64,000 nucleotides of DNA from JASLDZ01 sp038226305 (GTDB lineage Bacteria; Pseudomonadota; Alphaproteobacteria; Caulobacterales; Caulobacteraceae). The notes under the pieces were generated by a model. The model saw only the letters and a list, made by a program, of their open reading frames with translations. It was not told where the DNA came from and made no database searches. The DNA is taken from contig JBBRQN010000003.1 of NCBI GenBank assembly GCA_038226305.1, forward strand, positions 1-64,000, in the 5' to 3' direction. Of this stretch, positions 35,401 to 42,932 are shown piece by piece (the first letter of the stretch is position 1; each line of letters opens with the position of its first letter). The translations under genes and the position numbers were made by a program.

Positions 35401-35587
35401 GGCGGGTGGGGGTCAGCACGATGGCCTGTGACAGGGCTTCGGGGCCGCGATCTCCCAGCATCACGTGCAGAGCGCCGGCCACGTCGTTCAGGAACGACCG
35501 GTGCGGGGGCAGGGTGAACCAGCGCCCGCCGCCGGGGAGCGGGGACGAGGCCTGCGGCGTGATGTCGAAGAGGTCGAGGGTGCTCAC
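32483..35587 (-). CDS. addB: AddB, nuclease subunit for double-strand break repair
   Basis: This 1034-residue partner of AddA has an inactivated helicase-like region and a C-terminal PD-(D/E)XK nuclease. The N-terminal half includes AIVLTPTRRTARALAEAF. The C-terminal nuclease has RARGTAVHNAFEAFAQAH and the metal-binding VDVIDFKSGGLSSKAEV. No consensus Walker A is evident, as in the alphaproteobacterial AddB group. Many bacterial AddB proteins carry a Cys4 iron-sulfur cluster; I do not see an obvious one here. The acidic/Gly tail (GEGDEDGGGGDDA) overlaps the addA start. The ATG at 35587 gives family length. Confidence 0.93.
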   Translation of the reverse strand: MSTLDLFDITPQASSPLPGGGRWFTLPPHRSFLNDVAGALHVMLGDRGPEALSQAIVLTPTRRTARALAEAFVDAAGGRAVLLPQIRTLGDLDEGEAPFEPGDIAVDLPPAVTPQRRRFELAGIVTRNADILGRRVDALGALHLADALAVFLDAVHIEEAQIDGLALTALAPPELAKHWEISTKFLALALELWPLRLAELGLVDATQRRTQLLRTLARRWTEAPPAGVLIAAGAKGESSAEIDLLCAVARAPQGAVFLPGLDTDLAPEAWAQIEESHPQFTLKTLLDRAGVSRTQVQPWIKERPAEARHGANRLRVVNEALRPAASTDAWPQVIAGLRPAAWKPGDPDPIADGLDGLTVLSATNEDDAAAQCALLLREALEVPGRTAALVTPDPALARRVSARMARWGVLVDSSAGAPLDRQPAGALMALMAALAADPGDPGALLSIAKHPLVRLGRPATELDLARRQLEREGLRGPRPRDWAELNQRLQADEPRKRKAQPQALALVQALQATVEHARAPFHETGAASAPVAVRALAEALERACADEKGAPGDLWGGPGGEAAAKLVADLIEDARGLPPVTVEAFAEVIGLLLRSQVVRPGLHAHPRLRILGLIEARLIRSDLVILAGLEEGSWPKPAPTDPILSRAMRKALGLPSPERRIGVAAHDFAQAACGPRAVLIASERRGGQPATRSRWLWRLQMLAKGAGLPELPGRPDVAAWARGLDAAIPRDDAPVSLRLAERPHPKPPVALRPRRLAATRVEEWIRDPYATYARYILKLRSLDRPDQPLEARARGTAVHNAFEAFAQAHPDLPWGQAAEFEELLVDALRAAGLTEAGLARERPLARRLGVWAAQLEADRRPAARLVIEEKGEMTFPAPGGPFTLEAKADRLEVRQDRVDVIDFKSGGLSSKAEVKAGLAPQLTLTAAIAKAGGFPGVPALPPGQLIYAKVTGRRDPGALELRMEAEEDAGADAALEGLKRRVAAFDHADTPYSAKAVTKFIREDGSGDYDHLERLWEWRVVGEGDEDGGGGDDA

Positions 35588-35629
35588 GTGAGGGGCAGCC
35601 TACACGGGTTCGAAGGCGTGCGCTGCCGC

Positions 35630-36370
35630 TCAGCCGTCAGAAGCGGACGCAAGGCGCGCTTCGGCGTCGTCGCGGGCCTGGGGATCGCCCACGTGCATCC
35701 AGTCGCCATCGAGCAGCACCCCGAAGAGGCGCCCTGCCCGGGCCTGCTCCACCCAGATCGGAAAGAGGCTGAACGCGTGTTCTGCGCGGGCGTAGGCGGC
35801 ACGGGGGTCGGCGATGCCCACGCCCATGTAGGCGAAGGGGGCCGTCCGGGCGTCGGGGAGGGTGCGGCGGGGGGTGAGGCGGCCGTCATCATCAATCAGG
35901 AAGTCGCCCGGCCCGTCGAAGCCCAGCGCCCGCTCGGTGTGGGTGAGGAGGAGGAGGGTGTCCATCCGCTCGGGGTTCCAGGCGGCGGCCAGGGCCTCCA
36001 GCGCCGGAGCGCGCTCGATCCACACGGAGTCGATGTTGGCCACCCAGATCGGATCGTCGCCGAGGAGCGTACGGGCGTGCTTCAGCCCGCCGCCCGTCTC
36101 CAGCGGCAGGGGGGCGGCGCGTTCGTCGGAGATCGTGATCGCCGGGAGGCCGGGGCGGGCATGCAGATGCGCGATCAGCCGGTCGGCATGGGCGTGGACG
36201 TTGACCACCGCCCGCGTCACGCCCGCCTGAGCCAGGCGGTCAAGCATGTGGTCGATCAGGGCGGTGCCGGCGACGGTGACCAGCGCCTTGGGCCGGTCGT
36301 CGGTGAGGGGCTTCATGCGGGTGCCGAGCCCCGCGGCCAGCACCATGGCGGTCCTAGGAGCGCCGCTCAC
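35630..36370 (-). CDS. murU: N-acetylmuramate alpha-1-phosphate uridylyltransferase MurU
   Basis: This 246-residue sugar nucleotidyltransferase turns MurNAc-1-phosphate into UDP-MurNAc in the recycling route that bypasses MurA. The N-terminal signature is MVLAAGLGTRMKPLTDDRPKAL, with VNVHAHADRL and WVANIDSVW following; the metal-binding Asp is in VANIDSVW. The GTG start at 36370 overlaps the amgK stop as GTGA, so the recycling kinase and this enzyme are coupled. Because MurA is the fosfomycin target, this pathway gives intrinsic fosfomycin tolerance in Pseudomonas and Caulobacter; the same is inferred here. Confidence 0.9.
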   Translation of the reverse strand: MSGAPRTAMVLAAGLGTRMKPLTDDRPKALVTVAGTALIDHMLDRLAQAGVTRAVVNVHAHADRLIAHLHARPGLPAITISDERAAPLPLETGGGLKHARTLLGDDPIWVANIDSVWIERAPALEALAAAWNPERMDTLLLLTHTERALGFDGPGDFLIDDDGRLTPRRTLPDARTAPFAYMGVGIADPRAAYARAEHAFSLFPIWVEQARAGRLFGVLLDGDWMHVGDPQARDDAEARLASASDG

Positions 36371-37509
36371 GCCCGGGCGCTCGCCGGGATGTGCGTCTCG
36401 AACCACTGCTTCAGACGGGCGAGGTCGGGGTGCTGCAGGTTCCGCTCCAGCGCCCGCCAGGTGCGGGGCATGAAGGCGCGGTACTTGTCGCGCCCGAACA
36501 GCACCACCTGCCGGGCGAAGACCGGCCCCAGGATGCGGGCGGCGTTCAGGGCCCCCAGGGCGGCGTAGTCGGCTCGGAAACGCGCGCCATCCAGGTCTGG
36601 CCGGGCAGCGAGATAGCGCGCGATCATGGCCGTCTCGATCTCCGGCGCCACATCGCGGCGGGCGTCCTGCAGGAGGTGGATCAGATCCCAGGCCGGATGG
36701 CCGCGCACGGCGTCCTGGAAGTCGAGCAGGCCCACCCGCGCCGCGCCCTCGCGCTCCGGCAGCCAGAGCAGGTTCTCCGCGTGGTAGTCGCGGTGGGTGA
36801 AGACGGTGGCCCCCGCCTCTCCCGTGGCAAGCACGGGTGCCCACAGGGCCAGCCATTCGGCCTGGGCCTCGGCGCTCGGCGCAGGCGTGCCGCTGAACTT
36901 CGGCCACCAGTCGAGGAACAGGTCCACCCCGGTCTTCAGCGCCAGGGAGTCGTAGGGCAGGAGCGGCCAGGCCCCACCCCCGGGCACCGGCAGGCTGGCA
37001 GGCGGCGGCGAGGCGTGCAGGGCCACGAGGAGATCGGTGGCGGTGCCGTAGACCGCGAGCGGGTCTTCCCCTGCGGCCAGCCGGTTCACGAAGAGGTCGG
37101 AGCCCAGGTCTTCCAGCACCGCAAAGCCGCGATCAGCGTCCATCGCGATCACTTCGGGGGCTGAGAGGCCGCGAGTGCGCAGCCAGGCGGCCACCGCGGC
37201 GAAGGCATCCACCCGCGAGGCGGCGAGGCGCGCCATGGCATTGTAGCCTAGGGCGATGCGCTCCTGCGGGGAGGCTTGCGGCCCGGCGATGCCGCTTTCG
37301 GCTGCGGGGGGAGCGTCCATGAAGATCAGGGGCGCCCGGCCCTCCACGTGCAGCCGTTCGTAGGCGCGGGTCGAGGCGTCGCCGGAAACCGGTTCGCGCC
37401 GGGCCTCGCCGAAGCCGTGCGCCTGCAAGAAGGCGAGCCGCTCGCCCTCCCGGCCGGAGAGGTCCGCCGGAGCGGAGAGCGATCTAGGGTCGGAGAAGAC
37501 GGTCCACAC
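36367..37509 (-). CDS. amgK: N-acetylmuramate/N-acetylglucosamine kinase AmgK
   Basis: This roughly 380-residue aminoglycoside-phosphotransferase-fold kinase phosphorylates MurNAc (and GlcNAc) at C1. The catalytic loop is VFTHRDYHAENLLW, the metal-binding motif LLDFQDAVRGHPAWDL, and the N-lobe has PVSGDASTRAYERL. Pairing with murU makes the assignment firm. The start is uncertain: GTG 37509 (VWTVFSDPRS) has GGAC upstream and overlaps the tsaE end, while an upstream ATG at 37554 lacks a ribosome site. It is the second gene of the tsaE-amgK-murU-addB-addA-trxA series. Confidence 0.9.
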   Translation of the reverse strand: MWTVFSDPRSLSAPADLSGREGERLAFLQAHGFGEARREPVSGDASTRAYERLHVEGRAPLIFMDAPPAAESGIAGPQASPQERIALGYNAMARLAASRVDAFAAVAAWLRTRGLSAPEVIAMDADRGFAVLEDLGSDLFVNRLAAGEDPLAVYGTATDLLVALHASPPPASLPVPGGGAWPLLPYDSLALKTGVDLFLDWWPKFSGTPAPSAEAQAEWLALWAPVLATGEAGATVFTHRDYHAENLLWLPEREGAARVGLLDFQDAVRGHPAWDLIHLLQDARRDVAPEIETAMIARYLAARPDLDGARFRADYAALGALNAARILGPVFARQVVLFGRDKYRAFMPRTWRALERNLQHPDLARLKQWFETHIPASARA

Positions 37510-37960
37510 GCCCCGTCCATGACCCGAAGCCGGTGAGCCGCGCAAGCCGCCCATCGGTCGCGGCCGGATCGGGGGCGAGCGCGATCTCCAGCCGATTGGG
37601 GGGCAGCGCCCCGCCCAGCCGCTGCGGCCACTCGATCACCACGGCGCCGACGCCGAGCGCCTCGTCGATCCCGAGCTCCCACGCCTCGTCGGGCGCCTTC
37701 AGTCGGTAGAGGTCGAGGTGCGACACGGGGAAAGCGGCCCCCTCGTAGAGTTGCACGAGGGTGAAGGTGGGGCTCGGCACCTCCTCATCCGTCGAAGTCA
37801 GCGCCCGCACGATGCCCCGCGCCAGCACGGACTTCCCCGCGCCGAGCGGCCCTTCGAGGCACACGGCGTCGCCCACCTGCAAAGCCGCGGCGATGCGCGC
37901 GCCCAGGGCCGCAGTGGCCGCGGGCGTCGGCAGGCGAAGCTCAGGCATGGGCGGGTTCAT
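37484..37960 (-). CDS. tsaE: tRNA threonylcarbamoyladenosine biosynthesis ATPase TsaE
   Basis: This 158-residue small ATPase works with TsaB and TsaD to place t6A on ANN-decoding tRNAs. The Walker A motif is LEGPLGAGKSVLARGIVRAL. The family motifs VPSPTFTLVQLYEG and HLDLYRL follow, and VVIEWPQRL is the conserved late motif. The ATG at 37960 has a strong GAGGGAG Shine-Dalgarno six bases upstream and is preferred to the ATG at 37978. It heads the minus-strand operon and is divergent from the ferredoxin reductase gene, sharing about 50 bases. Confidence 0.92.
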   Translation of the reverse strand: MNPPMPELRLPTPAATAALGARIAAALQVGDAVCLEGPLGAGKSVLARGIVRALTSTDEEVPSPTFTLVQLYEGAAFPVSHLDLYRLKAPDEAWELGIDEALGVGAVVIEWPQRLGGALPPNRLEIALAPDPAATDGRLARLTGFGSWTGRVDRLLRP

Positions 37961-38010
37961 GGACGCTCCCTCTCCCATGCGATAACCGGACGGCCAAGCG
38001 GAGGATACGG

Positions 38011-39237
38011 GTGTCGCAGCCAGGGATCGTCATCGTCGGGGCCGGGCACGGGGGCGGAACCGTTGCTGCGCTCCTGCGGCAGTACGGCGTCGAAGGGCCG
38101 ATCACCCTGATCGGTGAGGAGCCCGCGGCACCCTATCAGCGCCCGCCCCTTTCGAAAGCCTGGCTGAAGGGCGACGCCGATCTGGACGGGGTGCAGCTGA
38201 AGCCCCTGCACTTCTACGCCGAGCACGGGATCGACCTGCGCACCGGCGTGCGGGTCGAGGCGATCGACGCCGCGGCGAAGACCGTGCGCCTGTCGGACGG
38301 CGAGGCCCTGACCTATGCGTCGCTCATCCTGGCGACCGGCGCCCTGGCGCGGCCCCTGCCGATCCCCGGGGCGGAGCTTGCGGGTGTGCTGGCCCTGCGA
38401 ACCCTGGCGGATGCGGAGGCGCTGAAGGCGGCGCTGGCCCCCGGGGTGCGGCTGGCGGTGATCGGCGGCGGCTATGTGGGGCTGGAGGCGGCGGCCTCGG
38501 CCCGCGCCCTGGGGGCGGAGGTGGTGGTCATCGAGCGGGAGCGTCGGCTCCTGGCGCGCGTGGCCTGCGCCACCCTCTCGGCCTTCTTCCAGAGCACCCA
38601 CGAGCGGCACGGGGTGCATTTCGAACTGTCGAGCGGGGTGACGGCGCTGGAGGGCGACGGCCGTGTGCAGGGCGTGCGGCTCGACGACGGGCGCGTGGTC
38701 GCCTGCGACGTGGCTCTGGTCGGCGTGGGGGCGATCCCCAACGACGAAGTGGCCAAGGCCGCGGGCCTCGACTGCTCCGACGGCATCCGCGTGGACCTGG
38801 ACGCCCGGACCTCAGACCCCTCGATCTATGCCATCGGCGACTGCACCCGCCGCCCCATGCCGCTGTACGACCGCGAGCACCGGCTGGAGAGCGTGCCCAA
38901 CGCGCTGGAACAGGCCAAGGCCTGCGCGGCCCACATCGCCGGGCGCCCGCAACCCCCGCCCGAAGTGCCGTGGTTCTGGTCGGACCAGTACGACCTGAAG
39001 CTGCAGATCGCCGGCCTGCCGTTCGACGTGGAGCAGGTGGTGGTGCGGGGCGCGCCGGAGGACGCCACCTTCGCCGTGTTCCACCTCGACGCCCAGAACC
39101 GCGTGCAGGCGGTGGAGGCGGTGAACGCCGCGCCGGAGTTCATGGCCGGCCGTCAGCTCATCGCGAAGAGGAAACCGGTTGCGCCGGAGGCCTTGCGCGA
39201 TATGTCCCTCTCGATGAAAAGCATCGCGGCGGGCTGA
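38011..39237 (+). CDS. FAD-dependent ferredoxin/rubredoxin reductase
   Basis: This 408-residue NAD(P)H-dependent flavoprotein belongs to the putidaredoxin-reductase family (oxygenase-coupled reductases). It has an N-terminal FAD Rossmann motif, IVIVGAGHGGGTVA, the early YQRPPLSKAWL motif and a second dinucleotide fold, LAVIGGGYVGLEAA near residue 150. The FAD-binding SIYAIGDCTRRP is in the C-terminal third, and the end has the reductase-specific WFWSDQYDLKLQIAGLP. The GTG start at 38011 is set by GIVIVG. The [2Fe-2S] ferredoxin 34 bases downstream is the obvious electron acceptor. No cytochrome P450 or dioxygenase lies in the window. Confidence 0.9.
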   Translation: MSQPGIVIVGAGHGGGTVAALLRQYGVEGPITLIGEEPAAPYQRPPLSKAWLKGDADLDGVQLKPLHFYAEHGIDLRTGVRVEAIDAAAKTVRLSDGEALTYASLILATGALARPLPIPGAELAGVLALRTLADAEALKAALAPGVRLAVIGGGYVGLEAAASARALGAEVVVIERERRLLARVACATLSAFFQSTHERHGVHFELSSGVTALEGDGRVQGVRLDDGRVVACDVALVGVGAIPNDEVAKAAGLDCSDGIRVDLDARTSDPSIYAIGDCTRRPMPLYDREHRLESVPNALEQAKACAAHIAGRPQPPPEVPWFWSDQYDLKLQIAGLPFDVEQVVVRGAPEDATFAVFHLDAQNRVQAVEAVNAAPEFMAGRQLIAKRKPVAPEALRDMSLSMKSIAAG

Positions 39238-39271
39238 GACGCTCCGCCGCTCGGGGATAAGCGACCGCCGC

Positions 39272-39592
39272 ATGGCCAAGATCACCTACATCGAACACGA
39301 CGGCGCCGAGCATGTGCTGGACGTGAAGCCCGGCCTCACCGTCATGGAGGGGGCGGTGAAGAACAACGTCCCCGGCATCGACGCCGACTGCGGCGGGGCC
39401 TGCGCCTGCGCCACCTGCCACGTTTATGTGGACGACGCCTGGACCGGCAAGACCGGCACCGCCTCGGCCATGGAGGAGTCCATGCTCGACTTCGCCGAGG
39501 GGGTGGAGCCCAACTCGCGCCTCTCCTGCCAGATCAAGGTGACCGAGGCGCTCGACGGCCTGATCGTGCGCATGCCGGAAAGCCAGCACTAG
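39272..39592 (+). CDS. [2Fe-2S] ferredoxin, adrenodoxin/putidaredoxin type
   Basis: This 106-residue ferredoxin holds one [2Fe-2S] cluster. Ligands follow the adrenodoxin pattern C40-x5-C46-x2-C49 with C86 downstream (DCGGACACATCHVYV and SRLSCQIKV); C44 is the extra cysteine often seen inside the loop. The MDLFAEGVEPNSRLSCQI-like region (MLDFAEGVEPNSRLSCQ here) is typical of P450-coupled ferredoxins. It should take electrons from the upstream reductase. Its physiological acceptor is unknown: isc or P450 genes are not in view. The 3' end overlaps the convergent symporter gene by four bases. Confidence 0.92.
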   Translation: MAKITYIEHDGAEHVLDVKPGLTVMEGAVKNNVPGIDADCGGACACATCHVYVDDAWTGKTGTASAMEESMLDFAEGVEPNSRLSCQIKVTEALDGLIVRMPESQH

Positions 39593-40842
39593 CCTGCGAG
39601 ATTGGTCTCCGGCTCCACCGCGGGCGACAGCCGCCGCACCACCGTGGCGACCGACAGGTCGGCGGTGACGTTGCAGACGGTGGTGAAGATGTCCGGCAGG
39701 GTCGAGGCGGCGATGAACAGGGGGAGGAGCGCGAGGGGTGCGCCGATGGCCTCGAACCCCGGCGCCTCGGCGGCGTAGAGGATCGCGGCGGCGGGCAGCC
39801 CCGGCACGCCGATGTTGGTCAGCACCACGGCGAGGCAGGCCATCAGCACCGGCCCGGGGCTTAAGGGCACGCCCGCCCCCACCGCCGCCACAATGCAGGT
39901 GGCCGAGATCAGCATGACGTTGCCCAAACGGAAGGTGCTGACCGTCAGGGGCAGGAGCGCACCGGCGACCGCCGGAGGAAAGCCGAGCCGGCTCTCCGCC
40001 GCCTCGATCAGGCTGGGCAGGGTCGCCATCGACGAGGTGGTGCCCGCCGCCATCGCCTGCGGGCCCAGCACCGCCCGTCCGAACCGCAGAACGCCGACGC
40101 CCCCGCCCACCCAGGCGAGGGGATAGGCCAGGCCGATGCCTACGATCACCACGGCGGTGATCAGGAGTGTCGCCTGGATCAACGCGCCGGCCGCGCCGAG
40201 GCCCGTGGTGGCGGCAAGGTTGAGGGCCAGGACGAAGACGCCCACGGGCGCGGCCAGAAGCACCGCCTCGACCAGCACCATCAGCGTGTCGGCCACGCCT
40301 GCCAGCACCGTCGCCACGGCTTCGCGCCTGGGGGCAGCCACCCGGGACAGCGCGAGACCGAACAGGAGGGCGAACACCACCAGCGGCGTCATCTGGCCGG
40401 CGGCGGCGGCGGCGACGGGGTTGGTGGGGATCAGACCGACGATCTGGTCGGGGATCGAGGGCAGGGCGGGCGGAACGGCTTCGGCCGCGCCCGTGAGCCC
40501 TGCCGTCAGCGCGCCGGGCGCCATCGGCCAAAGCTGCAGGAAGCCGATCATCAGACCGGCCCCGGCCAGCGACCCCGCGGCGAGAAGGCTGAGGAACAGG
40601 ATCAGCGCTGTCAGCATGGTCCGCCCCGCGCCCCGCGCCTGGAACCACACGCCGACGCCGCTCGCGATGAGGGTGAACACCAGCGGCACCAGCGTCATCT
40701 TCAACGCCGCCAGCCACAGGGCGCCCAGGGGGCTGATGAACTTGGCGGTCGCCAGCCCGAACCCGGAGCCCGTGGCATTGATCAGCGCGCCGAGGCCCAG
40801 CCCCAGGATCAGCCCGAGGAACGTGCGTGTGGCCTTAGACAT
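39589..40842 (-). CDS. Dicarboxylate/amino acid:cation symporter (DAACS/GltP family)
   Basis: This roughly 417-residue membrane symporter of the glutamate/dicarboxylate family imports acidic amino acids or C4-dicarboxylates with H+ or Na+. Multiple hydrophobic helices are evident. The re-entrant hairpin with a serine-rich tip is visible as AAGTTSSMATLPSLIEAA, followed by LPLTVSTFRLGNVM, which replaces the usual NMDGT-like segment, and a late VTADLSVATVVRR. Because the second substrate motif deviates, the substrate may differ from glutamate. ATG 40842 (MSKATRTFL) is chosen; an in-frame ATG three codons earlier is possible. Confidence 0.85.
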   Translation of the reverse strand: MSKATRTFLGLILGLGLGALINATGSGFGLATAKFISPLGALWLAALKMTLVPLVFTLIASGVGVWFQARGAGRTMLTALILFLSLLAAGSLAGAGLMIGFLQLWPMAPGALTAGLTGAAEAVPPALPSIPDQIVGLIPTNPVAAAAAGQMTPLVVFALLFGLALSRVAAPRREAVATVLAGVADTLMVLVEAVLLAAPVGVFVLALNLAATTGLGAAGALIQATLLITAVVIVGIGLAYPLAWVGGGVGVLRFGRAVLGPQAMAAGTTSSMATLPSLIEAAESRLGFPPAVAGALLPLTVSTFRLGNVMLISATCIVAAVGAGVPLSPGPVLMACLAVVLTNIGVPGLPAAAILYAAEAPGFEAIGAPLALLPLFIAASTLPDIFTTVCNVTADLSVATVVRRLSPAVEPETNLAG

Positions 40843-40920
40843 GCTTTTCACCCGCCCCGTTCGCTCCGACCCCGAGCTTAGGGGCGCGACGGCCGCGAAG
40901 TCGACAACCCCGCGCTAGGC

Positions 40921-42729
40921 TCAGCCCAGGGCCTCGAACTCGTCCACCAGCCGCTCCAGCCGGGTGCAGCCAGCGGCCCAGAAGGCCTTTTCGCGGGGGT
41001 CGAGGCCGAAGGGGGCCAGAGCCTCCACGTAGGTCTTGGACCCGCCGGCGGCGAGAAGCTCCTCGTACAGGGGGGCGAAGGCCGCGGGGTCTTCGCGCCG
41101 CTTCTCCATCAAGGCCGACACCAGAAGGTCGCCGAAGGCGTAGGCGTAGACGTAGAACGGGGCGTGCACGAAGTGGCTGACGTAGGCCCAGTAGGGCTCG
41201 TAGCCGTCGTTCAGGGTGATGGCCGGCCCCAGGCTTTCGCCCATGATCTCCATCCACACGGCACCGATCTGATCCACCGAGAGCTCGCCCTGCAGGCGCA
41301 TCGCGTGGAAGCGCTCCTCGAAGCGGTGGAAGGCGACCTGGCGCACGACGGTGTTCAGCCCATCCTCGATCCGCCCGGCCAGCAGCGCGCGCCGCTCGGC
41401 CCCGGTGGTGCCGTCGAGCAGGCGCTCGAACACCAGCCCCTCGCCGAAGATGGAGGCGGTCTCGGCCAGGGTCAGGGGCGTGTCGGAGAGGAGCGTGCCG
41501 AGCGGCGACGCCAGCGTCTGGTGCACCGCGTGGCCCAGCTCATGCGCGAGGGTCAGCACGTCCCGCCGCTCGCCCATGAAGTTCATCAGCACATAGGGGT
41601 GCTTGTCGGCCGTGACCGGGTGCGAAAACGCGCCGGACGACTTGCCCGCCCGGGGGGCCGCGTCGATCCACGGGCTGTCGAAGAAAGTCTCGGCCCGGCG
41701 GGCGAAGCCGGGGGCCAGGGCGCGATAGGCGTCCAGAACGGTGCTCTTGGCCTCGTCCCAGGCATAGACGCGGGGCGGCGCCTCGGTGAGGGGCGCGTTG
41801 CGGTCCCAATAGTTGAGGGCCTTCAGGCCCAGAGCCTTGGCCTTCAGGGCGTAGTAGCGGTGGGCCGTCTTCGGATAGCTCTCCACCACCGCCTCGACGA
41901 GGGCGTCCACCGAGGCCTTGTCCACCTCGTTGGCCAGGTGGCGGGAGCTGATCGGCTCGGGGAACTTGCGCCAGCGGTCCTCCACCTGCTTCTCGAAGGC
42001 CAGGGTGTTCAGGGCCAGCGCTTGCACGGGGGCGATGCCGGTGAGCGCGGCCGAAAGCGCCTTGGCCGCCTTGGCGCGCGCCTTGGGATCGGGGCTGGAG
42101 AGGCGGTTCAGGCCCTCGGAAAGCGTCAGGGTCTCCCTGCCGATCTCCACCGTCAGCCGGGCCAGCGTCTCGTCGTACAGGCGCGACCAGCTCGCCACGG
42201 CGGGGGAGCGATCCACCAGCAGGCGTTCCAGATCGGGGGCCAGCTCGTGCTCCCGGCTCAGGCGCACCCGGCGCAGCCACGGGCGCCAGCGGGCCGCGAG
42301 GTCGTGGGCGCGCAGGGCCCCCTCGATCTCCCACTCCTCTAAGGCGTTCAGTTCGAGGGTCAGGAACAGGGTGTCGGCGCTGACCGACACCGAGCGGGCG
42401 CGCACGTCGGCGTCGAACTTGGCCACGGCCGCATCGTCCCGCGCGGTGGAGGCGAGGAGCCCGGCATAGGCCCCCAGGGCGCCCAGGAGGTTGGTGATCT
42501 CCTCATAGAGCGTGATCGCCCCGTCGATCACCCGGCCCAGTCGCTCGGGGTTGGCGCGGGCGGCGATCAGCGCCCCCTTCAGCTTCACCAGTTCGGCGAC
42601 GGAGAGGCGCGCGCGCTCGAAATCCGCCTCGATCTTCGGGTCGGCGGGAGAGGCGTAGAGATCGTCCAGGCGCCATGTGGGCAGGGCGTCGGCGGCGGCG
42701 ATCTGGGCGGGGGGGACAGGGGCGTTCAT
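40921..42729 (-). CDS. pepF: M3B family oligoendopeptidase F
   Basis: This 602-residue zinc metallopeptidase of the M3 family cleaves short cytoplasmic peptides. The zinc-binding motif HELGHAVHQ is in DVLTLAHELGHAVHQTLA, and the third ligand glutamate lies in LAETASIFGEGLVFE. The late tyrosines of the substrate-binding helix, EPYWAYVSHFVHAPFYVYAYAFGDLLV, are intact. No signal peptide is present, so it is cytoplasmic. It is divergent from the TacA-like regulator, with a roughly 200-base AT-richer region between them. Confidence 0.93.
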   Translation of the reverse strand: MNAPVPPAQIAAADALPTWRLDDLYASPADPKIEADFERARLSVAELVKLKGALIAARANPERLGRVIDGAITLYEEITNLLGALGAYAGLLASTARDDAAVAKFDADVRARSVSVSADTLFLTLELNALEEWEIEGALRAHDLAARWRPWLRRVRLSREHELAPDLERLLVDRSPAVASWSRLYDETLARLTVEIGRETLTLSEGLNRLSSPDPKARAKAAKALSAALTGIAPVQALALNTLAFEKQVEDRWRKFPEPISSRHLANEVDKASVDALVEAVVESYPKTAHRYYALKAKALGLKALNYWDRNAPLTEAPPRVYAWDEAKSTVLDAYRALAPGFARRAETFFDSPWIDAAPRAGKSSGAFSHPVTADKHPYVLMNFMGERRDVLTLAHELGHAVHQTLASPLGTLLSDTPLTLAETASIFGEGLVFERLLDGTTGAERRALLAGRIEDGLNTVVRQVAFHRFEERFHAMRLQGELSVDQIGAVWMEIMGESLGPAITLNDGYEPYWAYVSHFVHAPFYVYAYAFGDLLVSALMEKRREDPAAFAPLYEELLAAGGSKTYVEALAPFGLDPREKAFWAAGCTRLERLVDEFEALG

Positions 42730-42802
42730 GCGCCGGGAGCTATGGGACGACGACGCTGAACGGGCAATGACGAACGCGCCGGATCGAGCGAAATTGGCCG
42801 CC

Positions 42803-42862
42803 TGGTTAGCAAAACGCTACGGCACCAAACATGGTTACCGCGCTGAAAACCTTTTGAAAACC
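42803..42862. promoter_or_regulatory. Direct repeats upstream of the TacA-like gene
   Basis: In the relatively AT-rich pepF/tacA intergenic region, the heptamer GAAAACC occurs twice, at 42845-42851 and 42856-42862. Their start-to-start distance is 11 bases (one helical turn). The hexamer TGGTTA occurs at 42803-42808 and 42832-42837. The region contrasts in composition with its surroundings and sits about 70-130 bases before the regulator start. This is consistent with activator sites on one DNA face. I cannot name the binding protein. Confidence 0.4.
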
Positions 42863-42932
42863 GGGCCTTTACCCAAGTGCGCCATATTGGGTCACCGAAG
42901 AGATGCGCGCCCAGAAAGGCCACCCCCTCCCC

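Noticed and set aside
42796..42812. Possible sigma-54 promoter (TTGG...GC) before the TacA-like gene
   Set aside because: The GG and GC doublets are 11 rather than 10 bases apart and the rest of the consensus is poor.
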